A stretch of DNA of 64,000 nt from Vulcanococcus sp. Clear-D1 (lineage in GTDB: Bacteria > Cyanobacteriota > Cyanobacteriia > PCC-6307 > Cyanobiaceae): NCBI RefSeq assembly GCF_014654725.1, contig NZ_JACVZV010000038.1:1-64000 (forward strand), given 5' to 3'. A program made the position numbers and the translations under genes. Of this stretch, positions 1 to 10,413 are shown piece by piece. The notes beneath the pieces are model-generated. The model was given only the letters and a program-made list of their open reading frames with translations, was not told where the DNA came from and searched no databases. Positions within the stretch are counted from its first letter, which is position 1. The number at the start of each line of letters is the position of its first letter.

Positions 1-271
1 CGACTGAGACCCGTTCTGTCGCAGCGGGTCTCGCACTTGTGTCGGTCAGCCAGGTTGGGAACTCTTCCGGCACTGCCGATGGGTCGTCCACCATCTGGCA
101 GAAGATCACTGCTCGTGCTGCCGCCAGTGGCCGCCTGGCCCACCACAAATGCAAGGTGCTCGGGTGCCCATGGCGAATGCTCTTCTCCCGTGCCGATGCC
201 GCATTGATCGCTTCCAGCGGGATGGCGACCTCGATCAGCTTCTTGCGGCGTTTGACGGGGTAGTCGCTCAT
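1..271 (-). CDS. DUF1156-type DNA methylase, N-terminal fragment (runs off the left edge)
   Basis: The reverse strand from 271 encodes about 90 residues with no stop before base 1. It contains [18 protein letters not shown] and then [19 protein letters not shown], which I recognise as the N-terminal signature of DUF1156 proteins, large adenine-specific DNA methylases with a Zn ribbon. The ATG overlaps the vapC stop as ATGA (269-271 over 268-270), so translation is probably coupled. DUF1156 proteins are known to sit with helicases in anti-phage or DNA-modification loci, and a helicase/DUF3883 gene lies upstream on the same strand. The catalytic part is outside the window, so activity cannot be judged. 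Confidence 0.8.
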   Translation of the reverse strand, partial: MSDYPVKRRKKLIEVAIPLEAINAASAREKSIRHGHPSTLHLWWARRPLAAARAVIFCQMVDDPSAVPEEFPTWLTDTSARPAATERVSV

Positions 272-696
272 GGGATGGTCCAGGGATTGATCAGCTGCAG
301 GCCGAGATCGGCGAAATCAGGGGTATTGCGGGTGGCCAGCGGTGCTGCGTGGGCCAGGGCGATGGCGGCGATCACGGCATCGGCGGTGGCGATCGGCCGG
401 GCCAGTCGTTCGCGGTGGCTTACCAGCTCGCCATACCAATGGGCGGCCTCGCTGGTGAAGGCCCACACCCGGCCTGCAAACAGTTCGGCCGCCAGTGCAT
501 CCCAGCTCTCGCGCAGCGCCTGCTTGCGGCGTCCATCCGGCAGGCGCGCCAGGCCATGCAGGATCTCCGCTTCGTTCATGGCGGTGATCGCTGCGCCCTC
601 GGGATCGAGGCTGTTGGCCCAGGCCAGTACCTGTTGATCCGGCTGCGGACGCATCAGCTCGGAGATCACGTTGGTGTCGAGAACGATCACCGGCAT
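268..696 (-). CDS. vapC: VapC/FitB-type PIN-domain toxin ribonuclease
   Basis: 142 residues, the usual PIN-domain toxin length. The acidic metal-binding set is visible: D7 in [13 protein letters not shown]44 in NEAEIL, D106 in PIATADAV and D127 in TRNTPDF. It resembles the FitB/VapC branch, which cleaves RNA with Mg2+ when not bound by its antitoxin. It starts 11 bases after the antitoxin stop, and its own stop overlaps the DUF1156 start. The pair therefore forms one minus-strand transcription unit with the methylase. The RNA target cannot be read from sequence. Confidence 0.9.
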   Translation of the reverse strand: MPVIVLDTNVISELMRPQPDQQVLAWANSLDPEGAAITAMNEAEILHGLARLPDGRRKQALRESWDALAAELFAGRVWAFTSEAAHWYGELVSHRERLARPIATADAVIAAIALAHAAPLATRNTPDFADLGLQLINPWTIP

Positions 697-707
697 CGCC
701 TTGGCTC

Positions 708-965
708 TCAGCGTGGCTCGAACTCAGCTGCTGCGGGGCTTGAGCTGCGTTCCGGCAGATCGAGCTCCAGGCCACCCAGTTCAGCGAAATGGGCATGGAT
801 GCGGCTGCCCAGGCGCTCCACCTGAACCTCAGCCTGGCTGGATTCGATCGCTGTTCGCAGGATGGTGCGCGCTTCCTCTTCCATGGATCGGCCATGGCGG
901 GCGGCCTGCACGCGCAGCTGCGCCTTGGTGCGCTCGTCGAGATTGCGGATGGTGAGGGTGGCCAT
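708..965 (-). CDS. vapB: FitA/VapB-type ribbon-helix-helix antitoxin
   Basis: 85 residues. The N-terminus (ATLTIRNLDERTKAQLRVQA, then HGRSMEEEAR) is the classic ribbon-helix-helix of FitA-like antitoxins: a beta strand that binds DNA followed by two helices. The acidic C-terminal tail would wrap the PIN toxin encoded next. Antitoxins of this type usually repress their own promoter, which would lie just upstream near 970-1010. That stretch also separates it from the divergent second toxin-antitoxin pair. Confidence 0.88.
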   Translation of the reverse strand: MATLTIRNLDERTKAQLRVQAARHGRSMEEEARTILRTAIESSQAEVQVERLGSRIHAHFAELGGLELDLPERSSSPAAAEFEPR

Positions 966-1065
966 CGGAGTTGCCTGCCTGCAATGCCAGCAATGCAGTC
1001 AACGCTAGCCCTTGCGGGCCTGGCTGATCTGCCTAAGGTTTTGGTGTGGTCTGTTTGGGAGAGCC

Positions 1066-1299
1066 ATGCCCGTTGAGCTGCCCCTCGCCCAGATGACGCA
1101 CGACGAAAAACTCCAGGCCATGGAACTGCTCTGGGCGGAGCTGTCCAAGACGCCAGAACAGTTGACCTCTCCTGCTTGGCACCGCGACGTGCTCCGCAGT
1201 CGACGCGGGCAGGTGCAGCAGGGCCAGGCCAGGTTCCAGAGCTGGGGCACGGCCATGGATGAACTGAGGGCTGAGCTGCGTGGACATCAGGCTCCTTGA
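1066..1299 (+). CDS. Putative addiction-module antitoxin (TIGR02574-like)
   Basis: 77 residues starting MPVELPLAQMTHDEKLQAME, then LLWAELSK and SPAWHRDVL. This is the pattern of the short 'addiction module component' antitoxins that pair with RelE/ParE toxins. I chose ATG 1066 because GGGAGAG lies a few bases upstream; an in-frame start at 1012 adds unrelated residues. Its end overlaps the next gene by 20 bases, as expected for co-translated antitoxin and toxin. It is on the opposite strand to the surrounding methylase, helicase and vapBC genes. Confidence 0.82.
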   Translation: MPVELPLAQMTHDEKLQAMELLWAELSKTPEQLTSPAWHRDVLRSRRGQVQQGQARFQSWGTAMDELRAELRGHQAP

Positions 1300-1582
1300 G
1301 GGCGCCAAGGAAGACCTCCGCAATGGCTGGCTGTTCTATGAACGCCAGGCTCCAGGCCTGGGCGATCGCTTTCTGGATGCCGTCGAGGCTGATGTTCGTC
1401 TTCTTCCCACCTACGCCGGGATCCACCTGGAGGTGGATGGCTTCCACCGGATGCTGATTAAACGGTTTCCATTCGCCCTCTACTACCTGATCGAGGCGGC
1501 CACGATCGACATCTACGCGATCCTTGATTGCCGCCGCGATCCCAGTTGGACTGCGCAGCGGCTGACTGACTCGCGCGCCTAG
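1280..1582 (+). CDS. RelE/ParE-family toxin
   Basis: 100 residues from a GTG that overlaps the antitoxin gene. The sequence EGAKEDLRNGWLFYERQ, GLGDRFLDAVEADV, FPFALYYLIE and IYAILDCRRDPSWTAQR matches the RelE/ParE fold (helix hairpin, then a beta sheet with a C-terminal basic patch). Such proteins either poison gyrase (ParE) or cleave ribosome-bound mRNA (RelE); the sequence does not decide which. It converges with the DUF3883 reading frame that ends at 1594. Confidence 0.85.
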   Translation: MDIRLLEGAKEDLRNGWLFYERQAPGLGDRFLDAVEADVRLLPTYAGIHLEVDGFHRMLIKRFPFALYYLIEAATIDIYAILDCRRDPSWTAQRLTDSRA

Positions 1583-1593
1583 ACAACGCTTCA

Positions 1594-2469
1594 TCAATGC
1601 GGTGCCCTCCCTGCGGCGAGCAGCTGCTGCAGGTTCTTGGTGATCTGCGTGTCGCCAAAGCCCGGCAGCCCCCAGTCCACCCCGCTCACGTACACCGGTG
1701 CAGCGGCCTGATCACCAGCCACGCTCACCAGGGCGAGCCGGAAGCGGTGCGGGGCGTTGCGGCCGGTGTTCACCTCATTGATCGTGAGCGTCACCGTGTC
1801 GGCCCCATCGGCGCGGCCCTTCACCTCAATGAAGAAGAGGTTGCCGTCGGCATCGATTGATTCGATGTCGTAGCCCCGGCCTCGCTCGGCGCTCACATCT
1901 TTGGGCATGCGGCCCAGGGCTTTCTCGGCGTCGAACACGGCGTTCATCGCCAGTAGTTCCACCCGTTTGCGCGCCGCTGCATCCACGCCCTGCGGATCGC
2001 TCTTCCCCTGCTGCGCCAAGAGCCAGCCCGCCGGGATCACCAGGGAGCCGCCTTTGAGGTTGGGCACCTTGGCGGTGATCTGCGCTTCCGCCTGGAGTTG
2101 GGCCAGCCGTTTTTCGAGCCGGCTGGTGAGCACCTCGGCGCGGTCTTTGGCCACCTTGGCCGGTAGCCGCACCTGTTTGCCCGCCTGTTCCTGCAGCTTC
2201 AGTTCTTCGTAGCGGCGGCTCCAGTGGTTGATCTCCCGCTGCATGCGCGCCTTGATCTCCCGCTCGGCCTTGGCGATCCGCTCCAGACGTTCCGCCGACA
2301 CTTCTTCCAGATGCCTGGGCACCAGCGTGGTCATTGCGTGTTGGAGCACCAGCGCATCCCAGTCCTGCGACAGCCAGCTCTCCTGCAGCAACGGCGCCAC
2401 CAGCTCCTGCTCGCCATCGCGCAGAGGGCGGTAGTCGAGGTATGGAGCCGAACCTGCAGGGCTCACCAC
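1594..2469 (-). CDS. DUF3883 C-terminal part of the split helicase protein
   Basis: 291 residues from a GTG. The middle is coiled and charged. The end holds a DUF3883 domain: RGYDIESIDADGNLFFIEVK, then TLTINEVNTGRNAPHRFRLA, a fold related to restriction-type nuclease or recognition domains. Reading the same frame further upstream (2470 to about 2545) gives DGRKTRAGQQQLISNRLQFL, which in related proteins directly follows the LLFxLEHGLQ segment at the end of the helicase reading frame. The two frames are therefore probably one gene split by a lost base near 2545. Whether this part is translated alone is unknown. Confidence 0.75.
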   Translation of the reverse strand: MVSPAGSAPYLDYRPLRDGEQELVAPLLQESWLSQDWDALVLQHAMTTLVPRHLEEVSAERLERIAKAEREIKARMQREINHWSRRYEELKLQEQAGKQVRLPAKVAKDRAEVLTSRLEKRLAQLQAEAQITAKVPNLKGGSLVIPAGWLLAQQGKSDPQGVDAAARKRVELLAMNAVFDAEKALGRMPKDVSAERGRGYDIESIDADGNLFFIEVKGRADGADTVTLTINEVNTGRNAPHRFRLALVSVAGDQAAAPVYVSGVDWGLPGFGDTQITKNLQQLLAAGRAPH

Positions 2470-2510
2470 ACCCGAGCGGCTGATCTCCAGGAACTGCAGA
2501 CGATTCGAGA

Positions 2511-5120
<2,610 letters not shown>

Positions 5121-5276
5121 GACTGCAGCGGCCTCCACGGGGACACCTGCGGGGCCTGGCCCCAGCTAGGTCCTGCAGCGGTCAACCACTCCCTGCGCAT
5201 CACAGCCAGCGCCGTTCCACCAGTGTGGTTCACCCTGCCGCATCCGTCAGCGATGACGCCGCCCTGACTACAGCAA

Positions 5277-6152
5277 TCAGTTCGCGTTTTCATGCGGATC
5301 CTGCATGGTTTCGCTGGCCTTGATGCGTGTGCGCAGTCGGCGGACAAGTTGCTGCACTGCGTTATGGCTTCCGCTGGCCTCAGGCAGGAGCAGCCAGAGC
5401 TGTTCGATCAGGGGTGGCTGCTCCTGCAACGGCACCAAGCCGTGGTCGTTCAGCCAGGTCTCCCCCACCAGGGCCGGGATCACCGGCAGGGCCAGCCGCC
5501 GGTCCGTTGCGCGTTTCAGCCAAGCCGCCGTGTTCTGACAAGCGGCCGGTTGTTTCTCGATGGCGAAGCCCGCCCACTCGAGCGTCTGGTGCAGGAGCGG
5601 AGCAGCCGCACAGCTCGGCAGCAACACTCGGCGCGTCAGTGGCGTGATCGCGATCAGCTGCAACGCCAACACACCCAGCGGCTTGGCCTTGATTCCCACC
5701 CAGCGCGGTGCCTGGCCGGAGAGCACTGGCTGATCGAAGCCATAGGAGCTCACGATGGCGCCATCCAGCAGACCGTGGCGGATCAGGTCCACCCACTGCT
5801 CAGCGCTGCGGAAGCGCGTCGGCACCTGTTGCACCGTTGGCAGAGTGCTGATCAGGGGGTGATGGAGCAGGTCGCAACCGATCCGCACCACGTCATCCAT
5901 CAAGCGGTGCGCCCGGTACGCCAGCCGCAGATGTTGCAGGCAGTCGTTATGGCCATGGCGGCAAACCGGTTGCCCTTGTCTGGGCGTTAACCGCAACTCC
6001 CGCTGTATCAGCCGCAGGCTGCGGCAGACGGTGCTCTGGTGCATGGCCAGAGCTGCACCGGCCTTGGCCTGGGAGCCGGCCAGCTCAAGCAGGTCCAACA
6101 CATGGAGATCCTGCAGCAAAGAAGGTGGGGCGTAGAGGCCTGGTGAGGTCAA
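5277..6152 (-). CDS. LysR-like transcriptional regulator
   Basis: About 291 residues from a TTG at 6152. Longer starts would run into the divergent gene. The N-terminus (LQDLHVLDLLELAGSQAKAG then MHQSTVCRSLRLIQREL) is a LysR-type winged HTH. The remainder has the length of the substrate-binding half of that family but diverges from well-known members, so no effector can be proposed. It is divergent from the kinase-WYL gene with about 97 bases between starts, so it could control that gene and itself (inference). The start codon is uncertain. Confidence 0.7.
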   Translation of the reverse strand: MTSPGLYAPPSLLQDLHVLDLLELAGSQAKAGAALAMHQSTVCRSLRLIQRELRLTPRQGQPVCRHGHNDCLQHLRLAYRAHRLMDDVVRIGCDLLHHPLISTLPTVQQVPTRFRSAEQWVDLIRHGLLDGAIVSSYGFDQPVLSGQAPRWVGIKAKPLGVLALQLIAITPLTRRVLLPSCAAAPLLHQTLEWAGFAIEKQPAACQNTAAWLKRATDRRLALPVIPALVGETWLNDHGLVPLQEQPPLIEQLWLLLPEASGSHNAVQQLVRRLRTRIKASETMQDPHENAN

Positions 6153-6249
6153 GGTGGCGAAGGCCGGGCTGGATGCAGCGTCAGCGCTGCAGGGCTTGAA
6201 CCAGCTGTTTTTCGTGCGAAAGAGTGGAGCGATCTCCTGCTTCCGCCGC

Positions 6250-8463
6250 ATGGCGCCGCTGCGCTGCCACCTGCTGATCGGCCAGCCCGCCAGCGGCAAA
6301 ACCACGCTGGCCAAGGCCCTGGCGCCCTTGCTGACAGGCCCGGGTGATCCCGCTGCCCTGGTGCTCTCCACCGATGTGATCCGCGCGGAAGTGTTTGGCG
6401 ACGCCTCCGTGCAGGGCCCTTGGGTCGACATCCAGCAACGGCTGCACCAACGCATCCGTGAGGCGGTGGCAGCCCAGATCCCGGTGATCGTGGATGCCAC
6501 CCACGCGCGGCGGGCCTGGCGGCTGGCGATCACCCAAGCCCTGGAGTTACCCGCGTCCTTGGAGTGGATCGGCTGGTGGCTCTACACCGATCTACCCACC
6601 TCACTGGCCTGGAACGCCAAGCGAGAGCGGCCGGTACCGGTGCCTGTGATTCAGGAGATGGCAGCCGCCCTGGCGGATCCGCACTTTGGGCCCTCCAGAG
6701 CCGAGGGCTTTGCTGCGATCTGCGCTGTGGTGCCAACGCACCACCAGGAGCTCACAGCGGTGCTCCAAGCGGAATTGGCGGGGCTGGAGCGGCGCATCCG
6801 CTCGGCCACGAATCGTGAACGCAAGCTGCAACGCCACGGTTATTCGCGGCTGCTGGATCTGGAGCGGTTGCTTTATCTGATCCGGCTGTTGAGCCGTTGG
6901 CCGGACCTCTCCGCCGCCGATCCAGCCAGCGCCGCGGAGCTGGAGGCGATCCTCTCCCCACTGCCTGAGGGTGATCTGGCAACGCGGGCGGCAGCGTTCC
7001 TGGGGCGGTTGCATGGCGAGTGCTACGCCGACGCGAACGCTTTGCGCGCTGATCTGGACTGGCTGGACGCCAATGGGTTCTGCAGCGCACGACCCACCGC
7101 AGCGCCGATTCAATTGGCGCCTGGTTCTCAGCTCTCCCACCGTCAGGCACCGGTGCATGGAGGGCTGCCTCCATTGGGGGATGGGCCGGTGTTCTTGCGG
7201 GTCATAACCCTGTTGCGTCACCTGTTGCAACAGCCGTTTGATCGCGCTCCCGAGCCCGGGGTGTCTCTGCATGAGCATCTGATTGCGGCGACTGCGGCCA
7301 TCCCAGGCGGCTACCTGCCTGGTGAAACAGCAACCCTGCGCAAAGACCTGGAGAAGCTGCTCACCCCCTATGGCTTCCGGACGCGCAACGACAACGTGCG
7401 CCATGGCTACAGCCTGGGTACGGCCTTGCTCTCACCGCCACGACTGCTGGAGTTGCACAACGTGGTGCGTCAGGCGGCGGGGCGTTTGGCGGATCCATCG
7501 GCTCAAGATCTGCTGAGGGAGCTCGATCAGCGGCTCGATTGGGCAGGCATCGATCGGGATGATGTGACGCCGGTGCGCAGCTATGCGCGTCATGCCCTGG
7601 TTGATAGCGCCCTGGTGCGCCGCGACTCTCTCGCTGTACCTCAGCAGGCCGAACAGATCGAGACCGCCATCGTTGAGCATCGCCGCGTGCAGTTGCAGCG
7701 ATTTGACGGGATGGGCTCCTTTGCCGATAGCCCGCAAGGTGAGCTGCGGGTGTGGCCGCTGCAGCTGATCTTCCACAACGTGGGCTGGTACCTGCTGTTT
7801 GAGGAGGACCACATCGGCGAGGAGCAGGGCCTTATCCGCAGCGAACGGCTCGATCGCCTGAGGATGAGCGCTCAGGGGAGTCGTGGTGATCTGCGCCGCA
7901 GCGCTGAGCAGCACCGGGAAGCATTGCAACGACTGGAGGACTTGTTGCGGCTCAGTGGTGGGATCTATTTCGGCGACAGCCTGGAGCAACAACTGGCCTT
8001 GATCACGGGATCACCCCAGCGCCGCCAGGCCGCACTGGTCACGTTGAGGTTCTGCTGCGCGCCCTGGGCGTTCGCGTTTATCCGCGAAGGGTTGCAGCGC
8101 TATCCGATCGAGCACACCCGCTTTTCCAAGCCATTACCGACAGACACGTGGTGGCATCACCCCAATGCGCCGCATGTTTTGGAGCCTGGGCCATCCGAGG
8201 CCATGCATCCCTATCCGGTGGAGCTGGACTTGCCGCCTTGGACGGTGAGCCAGGACGTGGACCTCCGCAACTGGTTGTTTGCCTTTGGCGGTGGGATTCG
8301 CATTGAGCAGCCCGATGCCCTGCGGCAGGAGCTTCTGGCTCGCTGTCAGGCGGCCATCGCAGCAAACCAAACCCCAGGATCCACACCACTGCCGCCGGTT
8401 ACAACCAGTCAGGCAGCTGTGATGGCGGGACGCCTTTCAACGAAGCGCCGACAGCGCGATTGA
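6250..8463 (+). CDS. P-loop kinase / WYL-domain protein
   Basis: 737 residues from ATG 6250; an earlier ATG at 6154 adds an unconserved stretch. The first 160 residues are a zeta-toxin or polynucleotide-kinase-like P-loop domain: HLLIGQPASGKTTLAKALA (Walker A), LSTDVIRAEVFGD and VIVDATHARRAWR. The middle is helical with no domain I can name. The C-terminal third includes LRVWPLQLIFHNVGWYLLFE, the core of a WYL domain, a ligand-sensing module common near defence genes. The fusion suggests a regulated nucleotide or RNA kinase. It is not in an obvious operon; the divergent LysR-like gene may regulate it. Confidence 0.72.
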   Translation: MAPLRCHLLIGQPASGKTTLAKALAPLLTGPGDPAALVLSTDVIRAEVFGDASVQGPWVDIQQRLHQRIREAVAAQIPVIVDATHARRAWRLAITQALELPASLEWIGWWLYTDLPTSLAWNAKRERPVPVPVIQEMAAALADPHFGPSRAEGFAAICAVVPTHHQELTAVLQAELAGLERRIRSATNRERKLQRHGYSRLLDLERLLYLIRLLSRWPDLSAADPASAAELEAILSPLPEGDLATRAAAFLGRLHGECYADANALRADLDWLDANGFCSARPTAAPIQLAPGSQLSHRQAPVHGGLPPLGDGPVFLRVITLLRHLLQQPFDRAPEPGVSLHEHLIAATAAIPGGYLPGETATLRKDLEKLLTPYGFRTRNDNVRHGYSLGTALLSPPRLLELHNVVRQAAGRLADPSAQDLLRELDQRLDWAGIDRDDVTPVRSYARHALVDSALVRRDSLAVPQQAEQIETAIVEHRRVQLQRFDGMGSFADSPQGELRVWPLQLIFHNVGWYLLFEEDHIGEEQGLIRSERLDRLRMSAQGSRGDLRRSAEQHREALQRLEDLLRLSGGIYFGDSLEQQLALITGSPQRRQAALVTLRFCCAPWAFAFIREGLQRYPIEHTRFSKPLPTDTWWHHPNAPHVLEPGPSEAMHPYPVELDLPPWTVSQDVDLRNWLFAFGGGIRIEQPDALRQELLARCQAAIAANQTPGSTPLPPVTTSQAAVMAGRLSTKRRQRD

Positions 8464-8482
8464 GGTTTTCAAACGGATACGC

Positions 8483-9115
8483 TCAATCCACGGCCCGTAG
8501 CCTGGCTTTCTCGGATGGCACCATGGCTGGGTATTTGTTGGCCCAGATCTGGACCGCTGGATTGGCTGTCAAATAAGCATTCCAGCTGCAGTCATAGGGC
8601 TTAAGCACGCGGGCACAATCCAAAGCCGCGATCCGTGCCTTCTCGCTGGCTTCTGCTTTGATCTGCTCGAGACGTGCCTGCAGATCCTTGTTGACTTCGC
8701 CAACACTCAGGCCAGTCATCCCCATCATTTCCATCATGAACTGATTGGCTGGAACATTGTTCTTGAAGCCAATGGATGTGGACTGAATATTGCCGGTTTC
8801 GTCGACATAGCTGATCGTGTATTGGTAGTCATGTTTTTTGGCGGCAAAGCCAATCAGGCCAGGCAGGCCAAAGACCACAAGCCCGGCAACGCCCATACCG
8901 ACATCTGTTTTGCTGCCTGATCCCCCCTGCGACCACGACAGCACCTGATCCTTCTGAATCACAACGCCAGGGGCTGAAATCTGGCCATTGGCCATGGTGA
9001 CAGTGCATTCAGAGTTTCCTGAACACAGCGCCTGATACACCCCGGCCATACTGGGTGTGGCAGAGATGACTAGGGCGCTAGCGGCTATGGCCAGCCGGAT
9101 GGATGGATAACGCAT
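8483..9115 (-). CDS. Hypothetical secreted protein
   Basis: 210 residues. The N-terminus (MRYPSIRLAIAASALVISAT, then PSMAG) is a Sec signal peptide with a likely cleavage after SMA. The mature part has four cysteines (ALCSGNSECTV near the start, ALDCARV and YDCSWNAY near the end), a short hydrophobic segment (GVAGLVVFGLPGLIGFAA) around residues 75-93, and a charged helix before the end. I do not recognise the family. Base composition looks lower in G+C than the flanking kinase gene, which hints at acquisition. It converges with the kinase-WYL gene. Confidence 0.6.
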   Translation of the reverse strand: MRYPSIRLAIAASALVISATPSMAGVYQALCSGNSECTVTMANGQISAPGVVIQKDQVLSWSQGGSGSKTDVGMGVAGLVVFGLPGLIGFAAKKHDYQYTISYVDETGNIQSTSIGFKNNVPANQFMMEMMGMTGLSVGEVNKDLQARLEQIKAEASEKARIAALDCARVLKPYDCSWNAYLTANPAVQIWANKYPAMVPSEKARLRAVD

Positions 9116-9271
9116 GGTTCAACATTGTGATCAATCTGCTCTATGACGCCGTTACTCGCAATGCGGTAGATCTCTCAGAAGTGATGCGAGATCCGCATCG
9201 TTGTGTCGCTTGATTGAGCGCTGTTTGTTCTGGCTACGCTCGGTGCAGCTTGGATCAACTGACTGTTAGCC

Positions 9272-9637
9272 ATGCCAAGGTCCCGCAGGCACCAACGCAA
9301 GCATCGCGTGCAAGCGTTGCTATTGAGCTCTGCCTTGATTGTCGCAACTCTCGCTAGCAAAAGCGTTCTTGCTCAACAGCCCGTTCAACCCCTCCCGAAA
9401 GTGGGAGGGTGCCCGCTGGGCTACTACGCCTCCGGGAGCTACTGCGTGCCTTCCAGGAGCAGCAACACACATGGCGCACTTGAAAAGACAGGCGGCAGCT
9501 GTCCGCTAGGTTTTTACAGCTCTGGCGCTTACTGCGTGAGTAGTCCAAGCAACAACCGCGAAGCGATCCAGAAGCAGGGCAGCAGTTGTCCTCTGGGCTG
9601 GTACAGCTCGGGCAGTTACTGCGTGAAGAGCCGCTGA
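9272..9637 (+). CDS. Small secreted protein with three CPLGYYxSGxYCV repeats
   Basis: 121 residues. It has a basic N-terminus, a hydrophobic signal segment ending near VLAQQ, and three spaced copies of C-P-L-G-[YFW]-Y-x-S-G-x-Y-C-V (CPLGYYASGSYCV, CPLGFYSSGAYCV, CPLGWYSSGSYCV), each preceded by a Gly/Ser-rich spacer. Each copy has two cysteines that could form a small disulfide loop. The function is unknown, and a periplasmic or surface role is inferred from the signal. The three copies differ at DNA level, so the repeats are old. Confidence 0.7.
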   Translation: MPRSRRHQRKHRVQALLLSSALIVATLASKSVLAQQPVQPLPKVGGCPLGYYASGSYCVPSRSSNTHGALEKTGGSCPLGFYSSGAYCVSSPSNNREAIQKQGSSCPLGWYSSGSYCVKSR

Positions 9638-9668
9638 TCAACAGCGGCTCCCTTCCACCCTCAGGAGA

Positions 9669-10034
9669 TCACTCCTCCTCGTCCACACCGCCAGCGGGAA
9701 GGAGGCGCACCTGCTTGCGACCGAGCTTGATTTCAAACTCATCGCCGGGCTTGAGGTCGAGCATGGCGGTGTAGGCCTTGCCGATCAAGAGATTGCCGTT
9801 GCCCTGCACCGTGGCGGTGTAGCTGAGCTTGCGGCCACCTTTGCCACGACCCACGCCGTCGTTGCCGAGGCTCAGGCCTTTGGCCTCCAGCAGGGCTTCA
9901 TAGAAGGCGGTGAAGTTGAGGCGCTCGCCGCCATCCTTTTTGGTGCTCACGTAGCCGCAGCTGCGAACCAGATCCGATTTGGAGACGTCGCCCAGCTCTT
10001 TCACTTTGGCGAGCAGGTCAGAACCCGTGAGCAT
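9669..10034 (-). CDS. cyAbrB transcriptional regulator
   Basis: 121 residues matching cyanobacterial AbrB: an N-terminal cyanobacteria-specific part (MLTGSDLLAKVKELGDVSKS, then LVRSCGY), a linker with GRGKGGRKLSYTA, and the C-terminal swapped-hairpin DNA-binding domain (NLLIGKAYTAMLDLKPGDEF, then KLGRKQVRLLP). cyAbrB proteins are global regulators of carbon and nitrogen genes in cyanobacteria, including inorganic-carbon uptake genes in Synechocystis. That makes its presence in the same window as the carboxysome genes of interest, although it is 17 kb away. It has an acidic C-terminal tail. Confidence 0.9.
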   Translation of the reverse strand: MLTGSDLLAKVKELGDVSKSDLVRSCGYVSTKKDGGERLNFTAFYEALLEAKGLSLGNDGVGRGKGGRKLSYTATVQGNGNLLIGKAYTAMLDLKPGDEFEIKLGRKQVRLLPAGGVDEEE

Positions 10035-10112
10035 GGTGTGGAAGGAGATTTATGCATGGATAGTAACGAATGCAGCGATGGTTCTGCATGTTCGGCCCGG
10101 TTTTTGGGCCAC

Positions 10113-10139
10113 AAAAAAGGGAGGCCTCCTCAGACCTCC
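10113..10139 (-). terminator. Rho-independent terminator
   Basis: On the minus strand GGAGGTC and GGCCTCC pair (one G-U) around a six-base loop, followed by CTTTTTTG. It lies downstream of the small gene at 10204-10371 and the lysozyme gene, and separates them from cyAbrB. A second hairpin, GGCCC/GGGCC, lies at about 10094-10110. Confidence 0.65.
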
Positions 10140-10203
10140 TTGGACAAGTAGTTGTCATCTTCTGCCTGGCTTGGTTGACACACCCCTCGTGGGGTTGATG
10201 CCA

Positions 10204-10371
10204 TCAAAGGCTCAGCAGTAAGCGCTCCAGTCTGACAACCTGATAACGGTTGGCTTCTGTCGGGAGAGCGTTGTACATCGCCCAGCACTGGCGCAGCTGC
10301 GCTTCCAGTCCCAGGCGCACATGGTGATCGTTGTGTAGGGGGATGGCTGTCATGGCTGGGGTGTAGTTCAT
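10204..10371 (-). CDS. Small hypothetical protein (55 residues)
   Basis: The reverse strand encodes 55 residues from ATG 10371 (a second ATG lies at 10353): MNYTPAMTAIPLHNDHHVRL followed by an amphipathic helical part and ending VVRLERLLLSL. Support for a real gene is the protein-like composition, the position between the lysozyme gene and a terminator on the same strand, and the lack of any competing frame. I do not recognise a family and see no strong ribosome binding site. Confidence 0.5.
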   Translation of the reverse strand: MNYTPAMTAIPLHNDHHVRLGLEAQLRQCWAMYNALPTEANRYQVVRLERLLLSL

Positions 10372-10413
10372 GGAACTCGGAGCAACTGCAGAAAGTGTTC
10401 CCCGCTGCCCTGA

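Noticed and set aside
1..263. Plus-strand reading frames at the left edge (39-263 and 149-637)
   Set aside because: They are antisense to the DUF1156 start and vapC, both supported by clear motifs.
317..1597. A 426-codon minus-strand reading frame
   Set aside because: It overlaps vapB and vapC out of frame and the ParE-type pair in antisense; composition is not protein-like.
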